From assembly GCA_023269035.1 (NCBI GenBank), contig JAHFMJ010000005.1, positions 1 through 40,814 on the forward strand: a stretch of 40,814 bases of DNA, read 5' to 3'. Shown here one piece after another: positions 16,047-24,100 of this stretch (within the stretch, counting starts at the first letter, position 1; each line of letters starts with the position of its first letter). Below the pieces are notes generated by a model. The model was not told the DNA's origin and did not search any database. It worked only from the letters and a program-made list of their open reading frames with translations. The position numbers were made by a program, and so were the translations under genes. Source of the stretch: Candidatus Kaiserbacteria bacterium (GTDB lineage: Bacteria > Patescibacteriota > Minisyncoccia > Phycocordibacterales > Phycocordibacteraceae).

Positions 16047-17067
16047 GACGGGGATCGCGGTCCTCGGCATCATCGTGTTAGCGGCTCTTTTTGTCGCGGC
16101 AATAACGCATGTGCCGCAATCGCTGCCACCAGAAGTGCACGCGATACTCACCGCTCCAAACCAGAGTTCGCGGGCAGTCGCATACCAAGCGCTCATTACG
16201 CGGGTAGGAGTGGATACGGCGCAAGAGCTGTTGTACCATTCTGGGCTACCTTTTGACGGTGAGACGCATTTGCTCAACCATGAAAGCGGCACGGCGGCCT
16301 ACGAGCAGTACGGGCTCTCGGGCATCACGCACTGTCGAGACTATTTTCTTGAGTCCTGTTATCACGCATTCTTCATCAGCGCGGTCGTCGACCATGGGTT
16401 GGGTGTCATCCCGCAGATCATGGAATATTGCTATCAAGGCGGATTGGCGCGCACGGGTCAGTGCGCGCACGGCATCGGGCACGGCCTGCTTGCCTGGCTT
16501 GGGTATGCGCACCTGCCGGACGCCGCTACCGCATGCGACTCTCTCGCGGCTCAGGACTCGCGCTTCCCTTCCTTTAACTGTATCGATGGCGTGTTCATGG
16601 AAAACGTATGGGCAGTCCATGACAATGGCATTCCGTCGCCAGAGCAATGGATCAAGGCAGAAGACGCTTATTTTCCGTGCGACGATACGCGCATACAAGA
16701 ATCGTGGCGCGGCGCATGCTACGGCAACCAGGCGGCGCTCCTCTACGAGAATCACCACGGCGATATCGCCGCGGTAGCACAAGCCTGCAGTAAAGCTCCT
16801 GAAGACTACCGTGCTTCCTGCTTTGACGGCCTCGCGCGAGAGCTCCACCCGCTTATCGGAAATGATCCGGAAAAAGCCCGCACTCTCTGCCAGAGCGTCG
16901 AGAGTGCTGTAAGAGGAGAAGGGACGCCGTGTATCATATCCATGGCACTCGTAAGCTACGGGGTCGGCGATCAGCGCCTCGGTACAACGCTTTGTTCGCT
17001 TCTCTCCTCGAAAGAACAGGAACAATGCACGCTCATGCTCCAGCGAGTCGCCCTTCCTTCGCCTTAA
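16015..17067 (+). CDS. Cys/His-rich exported helical-repeat protein, member 8
   Basis: A protein of 350 residues from ATG 16015, which overlaps member 7 by 32 bp and gives an anchor at residues 12-31 (TGIAVLGIIVLAALFVAA). Signature: THLLNHESGTAAYEQYG (H85, H89), SCYHAF (C115, H117), CAHGIGHG (C150, H152, H156) and CIDGVFMEN. The part after that aligns closely with member 5. The helix before the first His pair lacks the usual AW. It is followed by member 9 after 6 bp. Confidence 0.87.
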   Translation: MTLKSETRISKTGIAVLGIIVLAALFVAAITHVPQSLPPEVHAILTAPNQSSRAVAYQALITRVGVDTAQELLYHSGLPFDGETHLLNHESGTAAYEQYGLSGITHCRDYFLESCYHAFFISAVVDHGLGVIPQIMEYCYQGGLARTGQCAHGIGHGLLAWLGYAHLPDAATACDSLAAQDSRFPSFNCIDGVFMENVWAVHDNGIPSPEQWIKAEDAYFPCDDTRIQESWRGACYGNQAALLYENHHGDIAAVAQACSKAPEDYRASCFDGLARELHPLIGNDPEKARTLCQSVESAVRGEGTPCIISMALVSYGVGDQRLGTTLCSLLSSKEQEQCTLMLQRVALPSP

Positions 17068-17073
17068 AAACCT

Positions 17074-17137
17074 ATGAAACCACACCGCACGATCGGAATA
17101 GCACTAGCCGCACTTGGAGCGATAGTGGCGTGCATCA
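17074..17137 (+). repeat. 64-bp perfect direct repeat, copy 1 (start of member 9)
   Basis: The first 64 bases of member 9, encoding the whole signal/anchor segment, recur exactly at 18355-18418. Flanks on both sides differ (upstream TTAAAAACCT versus GGGGGAAAAAAT). Confidence 0.95.
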
Positions 17138-18339
17138 CATTCTTCGGCGGGGCAACCAAAACGCCTCAGGTACGTGCGTTCCGGGCACTCCCTGATACTG
17201 CCGTGTATTCGAAAGGAAACACGTTCGCTACGGGCCCCTTCTTCGAACTGGTACGACCGCTCGTGACCGCGTTCATGAAAGACTCTTTGTATCCGGAGAG
17301 TGAGGATATCGAGCGTTTTGGAAGAATGACGGAGACGGAACGAAAGACATTCGTAAGCGCATTCGCGAAACGCGACCCTATCGCCGCATGGGATTTTCTT
17401 CTTACCGCATGGCACGAGGATATCCCGTCGGAGAGATGGCATGACTATGGGCATATCGTGGGGAAGGAATTGTATACCCATTATGGAGTGTCAGGCATGG
17501 AATATTGCGATAATGAATTCAACGGTGCGTGCTTTCACGGCCTGATTGCAGAAGCCACAAGGCACAGTTCACTGCTCGGATTGCCTGATTTAGTGCGCTT
17601 TTGCAATCAATCATCAACGACGAAAGACTCAGTAACATCTACCTTGCGGTGCGTGCATGGCCTGGGACATGGTATCGCGAGCATTGAAGGAGATGTGTCG
17701 CGTGCACTAGAGGACTGCGCGGCCATGCCGCAGTACATTCCGCTCGTGGAGGGTGATCCTGTTTCGGAGAAATCGCTCAATTTACAAGAGAGTGGAACCT
17801 GCATTGAGGGCGTATTTATGGAAATGTCGACCAACGGTTGGCCACAAATGTCCTCTTCACAAAAGATGTGGGGAACGTGCATGAACCTGGATCCGAAATA
17901 CCAGCGAGAATGCGCACGGTTCGCCTACCTGAATCAGGAACGTACTATTACTACCATGGATGATCTCTCCGCACTGTGCGCGGACGCTCCGACAGAGACG
18001 TTATGGGGAAGCTGTATGAGCATTAATGCGTTCGGGGAGATAGCACACACGCAGAATCCACCACATCAAGGAAGCACTGTCGCACAGGCTATCGCACCTC
18101 TCAGAGCATCGTGTGGTCAGTACCAATACGTACCGATTCGTTTTGAACATTGTATAGGAACGGTAGCACAACTGACCGTATACATGACGGAGTTTGGGAT
18201 ATGGAAGGTCTCTTCCACAACACCCGAAAAAAAGACCCTTGGTGAGCTGGTTTCTGAAGTTTGTAGCGTCCTGAGCCGACCGTCTCGCACGGCATGCACG
18301 AAAAATGCTTTTGCTGTAAGAGCAATGTTTAGGGAATAA
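17074..18339 (+). CDS. Cys/His-rich exported helical-repeat protein, member 9
   Basis: A protein of 421 residues, the longest member. Signature: RDPIAAWDFL, WHDYGHIVGKELY (H123, H127), ACFHGL (C153, H155), CVHGLGHG (C193, H195, H199) and CIEGVFME. About 45 extra residues lie between the anchor and the AW helix. The first 64 bases are identical to those of member 10, although the following coding sequence differs. The N-terminal segment ends in IVAC (residues 17-20), which fits a lipobox, so this protein and member 10 may be lipoproteins; a plain transmembrane anchor is the alternative. Confidence 0.88.
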   Translation: MKPHRTIGIALAALGAIVACITFFGGATKTPQVRAFRALPDTAVYSKGNTFATGPFFELVRPLVTAFMKDSLYPESEDIERFGRMTETERKTFVSAFAKRDPIAAWDFLLTAWHEDIPSERWHDYGHIVGKELYTHYGVSGMEYCDNEFNGACFHGLIAEATRHSSLLGLPDLVRFCNQSSTTKDSVTSTLRCVHGLGHGIASIEGDVSRALEDCAAMPQYIPLVEGDPVSEKSLNLQESGTCIEGVFMEMSTNGWPQMSSSQKMWGTCMNLDPKYQRECARFAYLNQERTITTMDDLSALCADAPTETLWGSCMSINAFGEIAHTQNPPHQGSTVAQAIAPLRASCGQYQYVPIRFEHCIGTVAQLTVYMTEFGIWKVSSTTPEKKTLGELVSEVCSVLSRPSRTACTKNAFAVRAMFRE

Positions 18340-18354
18340 ATAGGGGGAAAAAAT

Positions 18355-18418
18355 ATGAAACCACACCGCACGATCGGAATAGCACTAGCCGCACTTGGAG
18401 CGATAGTGGCGTGCATCA
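18355..18418 (+). repeat. 64-bp perfect direct repeat, copy 2 (start of member 10)
   Basis: Exact copy of 17074-17137. It begins at the start codon and ends inside codon 22, so the shared part is the targeting segment and nothing more. Confidence 0.95.
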
Positions 18419-19392
18419 TGTTCTTCAACGGTCCTAGCGGCACGCCTGACGTGCTCGCATTCCGTACGCTCCCGTACGCAGAACAGCTCGCAAAGATCAA
18501 GTCGCTGGCACAGGCTGACCCGAAAGGCGCGTGGCAGTTCCTAATCAAAGCAGGAATGAAAGAAGGTGAGGTGGTCATAGATGCACATGGCATGGGACAC
18601 GTCGTGGGAAATGCCATGTACGAGAAATATGGGCTCGCGGGGATACGTTTTTGCACGAACGAGTTTGCCTACGCGTGCATGCACGGCGTGACTGAAAAGC
18701 TTTTCGCAACGAAAGGGCCCGGTTCCATTACTGACGTAGAAAAAACATGTACTGATTATTTTGCACAAGGAGAGAGCAGGGATGGTAATAAATTCTCCGG
18801 GTGTATCCATGGTGCGGGACACGGGCTGCTCTCCTACTACGCCTATGACGTGCCGCGGACGCTCCGCTCCTGCGAGACATTCAGCGAAAACGTACGCGGC
18901 TATTGCTACGACGGGACGTTCATGGAGGCCGCGCAGGGTTCGCCGGAGTCGCGTAAATCATTCGCGAGTGATGCATGGCTTTTTTGCAAAAATGTCCCTG
19001 AGGCGGCACTCCACGCATGCAGCCGATACCTGCCGGTCGCACTCTCTGCCGTCGTGGTAGATGGTACGCCGCCTGAGACCGCAGCGCTCGTTGCTGCGTG
19101 CGCACAAGCGCCGCGGAGCGACGAGGTGCGCTGGTGCACGGAGACGGTCGGGCACATGATCGCCCAACACGATCACGCACAGCCAGAAACTATAAAAACA
19201 GAATGCGGCAAAGTTGCGGGAGCGCCGCGAGATATCTGCTTAGCTGCTGCCGCGACCGAGATGGGCTTTCAGGGGTACCAAGGATGGCACGAAACAGCAC
19301 ATCTTCTCTGTTCTGCGATCAAGGATACGAGCATCTCCCCGAACTGCGAAAGCGACGCAGAGAGAGCGGGTACTCGCGAAGGGCGTCCGTAA
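18355..19392 (+). CDS. Cys/His-rich exported helical-repeat protein, member 10
   Basis: A protein of 345 residues and the last of the array. AGGGGG about 8 nt upstream supports the ATG at 18355. The first 21 residues equal those of member 9. Signature: ADPKGAWQFL, AHGMGHVVGNAMYEKYG (H78, H82), ACMHGV (C108, H110), CIHGAGHG (C150, H152, H156) and CYDGTFMEA. Apart from its N-terminus it resembles members 4 and 6 more than member 9 (GLLSYYAYD matches GLVSYYGYD and GLYSYYAFD). It ends 11 bp before the stop codon of the converging minus-strand operon; no clear terminator separates them. Confidence 0.88.
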   Translation: MKPHRTIGIALAALGAIVACIMFFNGPSGTPDVLAFRTLPYAEQLAKIKSLAQADPKGAWQFLIKAGMKEGEVVIDAHGMGHVVGNAMYEKYGLAGIRFCTNEFAYACMHGVTEKLFATKGPGSITDVEKTCTDYFAQGESRDGNKFSGCIHGAGHGLLSYYAYDVPRTLRSCETFSENVRGYCYDGTFMEAAQGSPESRKSFASDAWLFCKNVPEAALHACSRYLPVALSAVVVDGTPPETAALVAACAQAPRSDEVRWCTETVGHMIAQHDHAQPETIKTECGKVAGAPRDICLAAAATEMGFQGYQGWHETAHLLCSAIKDTSISPNCESDAERAGTREGRP

Positions 19393-19403
19393 AATTCAGG
19401 CAC

Positions 19404-20135
19404 TTACCACGAGACCCACAACCGCTCAAAGAATCGCGAGAGCGGGCCGAGGAACGACTCTTTGCCATACCCCTCGAACAGGTACTCGCCTTTCTTCACC
19501 GGCGTCGTGTCGGTCTTGTCGACCTCCGGGATGATGGGGTGCGCGAGGATGTATGGGTCGTGGCGGATACCGGTCACCTGCCAGGAGATTTTCGCACCTG
19601 CGAGACCTCCGCTGACCGTAAACTGATTGTCTTTTACTTCTGACTTCACATACAAGCCAGGCATCGCTGCGCTGATCGGCTTTATCTGGTATCGAAAATC
19701 CTTGTTCAGCGCCTCGAAGTAGCTGGGGAGCTGTATCATTGCTTCACCGTTCTTATCGAGCGTCGCGACGCCGTCGTAGATGTTCTTCACGTCAGGGCTC
19801 TCGACGAAGGAGTGGTAGAGGAGCTTGTTGGCGGGGTCGAGGGGGTGGTCGATGAGGAACGAGCCAGAGCCTTTTACGAGGTTGCCAGTGATGGAGAGAG
19901 TGCTCTTAGCGGTAGCAGCTGTCGTTATGGTGAGTGCTGGGGTTTGATATTGATATTCATATTGATACTGATATTGATATTCATATTGATAACCATAATA
20001 TACATAGGCATTCGTGACGGCCGGCCTAAGAACGAACCAGGACAGGGTGGTAAGTATGAAACTCACGAACAACACGATCGCAATGCGTGAGGCAAGGAAT
20101 GCTATGCTCTTTTTGTGAAGTGTTTTATTTTCCAT
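19404..20135 (-). CDS. Exported protein with widespread C-terminal 'IDHPLDPANK' domain, copy C
   Basis: A protein of 243 residues from ATG 20135 (an upstream ATG at 20156 would add seven residues and a longer overlap). Residues about 10-33 are a signal/anchor. A Tyr-Gln/Glu tract, YQYEYQYQYQYEYQYQ, follows at about 44-60. The rest is the domain seen in all three copies: GSGSFLIDHPLDPANKLLYH, SFVESPDVKNIYDGVATLD, LPSYFEALN and ISWQVTGIRHDPYILAHP. Similar sequences end many surface and tail-fibre-like proteins in diverse bacteria; their function is unsettled. It is the last gene of the operon headed by the giant fibre gene and extends past the others' FEGYGK terminus by about 20 residues. Confidence 0.85.
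   Translation of the reverse strand: MENKTLHKKSIAFLASRIAIVLFVSFILTTLSWFVLRPAVTNAYVYYGYQYEYQYQYQYEYQYQTPALTITTAATAKSTLSITGNLVKGSGSFLIDHPLDPANKLLYHSFVESPDVKNIYDGVATLDKNGEAMIQLPSYFEALNKDFRYQIKPISAAMPGLYVKSEVKDNQFTVSGGLAGAKISWQVTGIRHDPYILAHPIIPEVDKTDTTPVKKGEYLFEGYGKESFLGPLSRFFERLWVSW
19705..19875 (-). repeat. 171-bp block, copy C
   Basis: Identical base for base to 20372-20542 and about six differences from 20895-21065. It encodes the core GSFLIDHPLDPANK to SYFEALN of the shared domain. Confidence 0.93.
19945..19990 (-). repeat. Short tandem repeat coding (Tyr-Gln/Glu)n
   Basis: About seven units of the 6-mer TGATAT or close variants (TCATAT, TGATAC) on the plus strand; on the coding minus strand they give alternating Tyr with Gln or Glu. 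Whole-unit gain or loss would keep the reading frame. Confidence 0.85.
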
Positions 20136-20658
20136 ATCCTTCGAATAGGTACTCACCAGGCTTGACCGGAGTGTTTGCCGATTTCCAGACTTCAGGCACG
20201 ATGGGGTGCGCGAGGATGTACGGGTCGTGGCGAATGCCGGTCACCTGCCAGGAAATGCGGCCGTTCGGCGAGCCACCCGCGATTACAAACCGATTACGAA
20301 AGACCTGACGTTTGAGATACAGACCCGGCATCGATTGTCCGAGCGGAGTCACGAGATACCGTTCATTATTATTCAGCGCCTCGAAGTAGCTGGGGAGCTG
20401 TATCATTGCTTCACCGTTCTTATCGAGCGTCGCGACGCCGTCGTAGATGTTCTTCACGTCAGGGCTCTCGACGAAGGAGTGGTAGAGGAGCTTGTTGGCG
20501 GGGTCGAGGGGGTGGTCGATGAGGAACGAGCCAGAGCCTTTTGAAATAGCGCCAACAACCTTGAGGTCTCCCTTGATGCTTACGGCACTGCTGAAGGTGA
20601 CCGCTAACGCGAGCGAGGGAAGAAGGAGCAACAGGAGTGCGAGGATACTATTTCGCAT
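20125..20658 (-). CDS. Exported protein with 'IDHPLDPANK' domain, copy B
   Basis: A protein of 177 residues: signal peptide (LALLLLLLPSLALAVTFS), then the domain from GSGSFLIDHPLDPANKLLYH to ISWQVTGIRHDPYILAHP, ending GEYLFEGYGK. The ATG at 20658 (a TTG at 20667 is possible) overlaps the stop of copy A by 11 bp, exactly as copy C overlaps this gene. A 171-bp stretch is identical to copy C. Outside that block the copies differ, mainly in the signal region and around the PGLYLKRQVFRNRF segment. Confidence 0.87.
   Translation of the reverse strand: MRNSILALLLLLLPSLALAVTFSSAVSIKGDLKVVGAISKGSGSFLIDHPLDPANKLLYHSFVESPDVKNIYDGVATLDKNGEAMIQLPSYFEALNNNERYLVTPLGQSMPGLYLKRQVFRNRFVIAGGSPNGRISWQVTGIRHDPYILAHPIVPEVWKSANTPVKPGEYLFEGYGK
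20372..20542 (-). repeat. 171-bp block, copy B
   Basis: Identical to 19705-19875 although the sequence on both sides has diverged, which points to recent duplication or gene conversion. Confidence 0.93.
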
Positions 20659-21193
20659 AGCCTTCAAAGATATACTCTCCCGGCTTCACCGGAGTGCTTG
20701 CTGACTTCCAGACCTCGGGGATGATGGGGTGCGCGAGGATGTACGGGTCGTGGCGGATGCCGGTCACCTGCCAGGAGATGCGGCCGTTCGGCGAGCCACC
20801 GGAGAGAGTGAACTGATTATCTTGAATCTCTTTTTTTACATACAAACCCGGCATCGCCTCGCCTATCGGGAAAAATTGATACCGAAAATCCTTGTTCAGC
20901 GCCTCGAAGTAGCTGGGGAGCTGTATCACCGCTTCGCCGTTTTTATCGAGCGTCGCGACGCCGTCGTAGATGTTCTTTACGTCAGGGCTCTCGACGAAGG
21001 AGTGGTAGAGGAGCTTGTTGGCGGGGTCGAGGGGGTGGTCGATGAGGAACGAGCCAGAGCCCTTCGAGAGCGCACCAGTGATGCTGAAGCTGCTCATGGC
21101 TTTCGTGATCACCGTGATTGCGGTCGTTGCCTCAACCGCAAGAGGAATAGCGAGAGCAACCAAAAGTGCAATGAGCGTACGGAAGTTCTTCAT
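20648..21193 (-). CDS. Exported protein with 'IDHPLDPANK' domain, copy A
   Basis: A protein of 181 residues: signal peptide (LIALLVALAIPLAVEA), short Thr-rich stretch, then the shared domain (IDHPLDPANK, VESPDVKNIYDG, LPSYFEALNKDFRYQ, WQVTGIRHDPYILAHP), ending GEYIFEGYAK. It starts 2 bp after the stop of the giant fibre gene, so it is probably translated from the same message. It differs from copies B and C at about six positions in the 171-bp block. A role as a fibre accessory or capping protein is a guess from position alone. Confidence 0.87.
   Translation of the reverse strand: MKNFRTLIALLVALAIPLAVEATTAITVITKAMSSFSITGALSKGSGSFLIDHPLDPANKLLYHSFVESPDVKNIYDGVATLDKNGEAVIQLPSYFEALNKDFRYQFFPIGEAMPGLYVKKEIQDNQFTLSGGSPNGRISWQVTGIRHDPYILAHPIIPEVWKSASTPVKPGEYIFEGYAK
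20895..21065 (-). repeat. 171-bp block, copy A
   Basis: Third copy of the block, with about six single-base differences from the other two, mostly silent (e.g. ATG/GTG in EAMIQ versus EAVIQ is the visible coding change). Confidence 0.9.
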
Positions 21194-21195
21194 GA

Positions 21196-24100
21196 TTACT
21201 GTTTCAGGTCGAGCTTGAAGTGGGTGAAGTCGCTGTTTTGGTCGGGACGGAGGTTTGGCCAGCTGGCAAAGTCGTACCGGTTGGCGATAAGCCGGACAGA
21301 AACCTCACCGGGGGCGGAGGCCTTTAGGATAAGGCGTTTCCCGGTGACGTCCTTCGTGTATGATACCGCACCGTCAAACCCGGGCGTTAATGTGACGATC
21401 AGGTTCTTCCAGCTCTCACCCCAATCCGTGATCTGATAAAAGAGCCAGAAGTCGGAGCCTTTTTCAAGTGTTGGGAAATCGATCGCGTACTCGTACTTCC
21501 CTGTCGTCTTATTGAAATCAACAAGCTCGACCGTCTGCACCACCTCTTCTTTGACGCCGACGGTTGAGGCACCATAGGTCGCGTATTTTACCCCATCGAT
21601 CTTATAGATAGGGTCGATGGTCGAGACGTCGAGCTTGCCGAGGATTTTGACATCACCCATGTAGGTCGAGGTTGCGGTACCAAGCGCGTTGGTCGTCAGG
21701 CCGTTCGAGACGAAGAGTTTGCCTCCAACCGAAAGGGTGTTGGTTGGCGAGGTAGTGCCGACACCAACACTACCGTTATCGAGCACAGTGAATTTTTCTG
21801 CGCTTGAATTGTTTGCAAGAGCGAAGAGCCTCCCCGTGCCAGTACCATTACCGGTAACAGAGAGTTTCGCAGATGGCGTAGTAGAGGCAATTCCGACGCT
21901 GCCACCAGCCAGTATGGTGAACGCGGAGCCTTGCGAGGAAGTCGCGAAGCTGTCGTCCGCGGGGCCAATGTATAAGTTTCCACCTTCTGAAGATAATAGC
22001 CAATGCTTAAAACTGCTTGGGGCGTTCAGATCGCTTATGCCAATGGATGGGCGCGTGCCCGCGACATCGAGGTTCCAGAACGGCGTTGAGGTGCCGATAC
22101 CGATAGCGGTCTCGGCGATGATGTTGCCGTTGCCAGAGGGCGTACCGCCCGAGCCAGGACACGCACCACCCGTACAGACAAAGAGGTTATCCTCGTTCAT
22201 ACGGACGTTCGCGCCCTGCGCATCGACGAGCAGGTCGCCTGTCGAATTGACTTGGAAGTTAGCATAGCGCGTTCCGTCATACGCAAGCTGGAACTGCGCG
22301 GCAGAGACGGTGTCGGAGACCGAGAGCCTTCTGCCTGGAGATGTGGTCCCGATGCCGAGGTTGCCAAGGAAGTACGCGGTGCCGTTTTCAAGCACGCTCG
22401 CGAGCGTGGTTGAGGCATTGTTCGTAAGCTCAAAGAGGCTTTTGGTACCCGTGCCGGTCCCCCACACCGAGAGTTTCGAGTAGGGCGTCGAGGTACCAAT
22501 GCCAACGTAGCCGAGAGCGCTTGTTATGCCGAAGAATGGCGTATTGTTTGAGGAGCTGGCGATGTGGAAGAGTAGTGCAGTTGGCGCTGCTGTTGAGCTC
22601 CCTTGAATTGAGAGGAGTCCGAAGGGCGTCGTCGTGCCGATGCCAAGGTTACCAACGCCGGAGACGGTCAGAAACGGAGTCGCATCGGAAGTCGAAGCAA
22701 TTTGGAAGATAGGCAGGTTGCCTTGGCCGGTAGCCGCCTGAATAGCGAAGCGGGCGTAGGGAGAGGTGGTGCCGATGCCGTGAGCGCCGAGGAAGGTCGA
22801 CGTTGCAGTGGTCGTACCGATGATGTTGCCAAGATAAACGGTCGAAGATGTTGCCGCAATTCTTGTGCCATCAAAGTATAAAAGAGCGTTCGAGGAAATC
22901 GCCGAAGCATTGGTACCGCCGTTCGCGATGCCGAGGATACCCGTGACGTCTGCGGTGAGTGAGATGAGCGAGTTCGCAATCGCACCAACGGTTGCTTTCA
23001 AGAATCCTGAAATGTTTGAAATAGTTAACCCTCCACCGGTGATGTTGAGGCCTCCCGCGATGGTCGAGGTTGCCGTGCCGGTCGCGTTCAGTGAACCCGT
23101 CTGGAGGTTGAGTGTCTGGAGTCCACCGGCAAAGGTACTCGTTGCTGTTGTGGTTGCATTAACTGAACCAACATAGAGCGGTTGGGTGGAGGTCGGGGCG
23201 ATGGTCGTACCGCTCGTCCATGCCGCAAAGGTGTTGTTGATACCACCCGAGAGTGAGGTGCCACCGCCACCAGTAACGCAGGTGGTGCCAATGGCGAAAC
23301 AGCCAGTGGTAAGGGAGATACCGTTCGCGAACGTGGAGGAAGCGGTGGTTGAGGTTGCTTCAATAGTTCCAGCCTGCAAGCGGAGCGCCTGGATGCCGCC
23401 CGAAAGTGATGTGGATGTGGCGGTGGTGGTCGCTGTAAACGATCCGAAAGTGACAGCCGAGGAAAGAGCAACGATGCGCGTGCCATCAAAAGAGAGGAGC
23501 CCCGTAGCAAGAGATGACGCGTTCGTACCACCATTCGCGATACCAAGAATTCCTGTAATATCACTCGTCAACGAGATGAGTGAGTTGGCAATAGCGCCGA
23601 CTGTTGCCTTGAGGAAGCCTGAGATGTTTGAAATAGTTAATCCTCCAGCAGTGATGTTAAGGCCGCCCGCGATGGTACTGGTCGCGGTGCCGGTGGCGTT
23701 GATGCTGCCGGTCTGGAGGTTGAGTACCTGGAGGCCGCCATTGAGTGAAGTGGAGGTCGCTGTTCCTGTGGCAATAAGCTGGGTACCAGAGACCGGCCCG
23801 TAGGCTTGAAGTGCAACACCTTGTGTTGAAGTGGCGGTACCATTAATAACGAGAGCTTTGATGGAGCCTCCGTTCGGATAAAGTGCTGTGGCGTCAGTGG
23901 AGGTGCTGAGCTTGGAGTTGGCAGAGCCTCCTGCAGAGGTCGCATCTGTACCACAGACGAGGTATCCGAGCGCATTAGTGTCGATGGTGTCGCAGTTGGT
24001 GAGGAAGGTCTTGAGAGAGGAACCGACCGAGAGGCCCCCAGAGAGAGTACTGGTCGCAGCGGAGTCAGAGGCTTCGACGGTGTTGCCGATGAAGCGGAGC

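Noticed and set aside
7649..19392. Multihaem cytochromes c, because of the many Cys and His
   Set aside because: No CxxCH motif was seen; the Cys residues form C-x(7-12)-C pairs and the His are in HxxxH and CxH.
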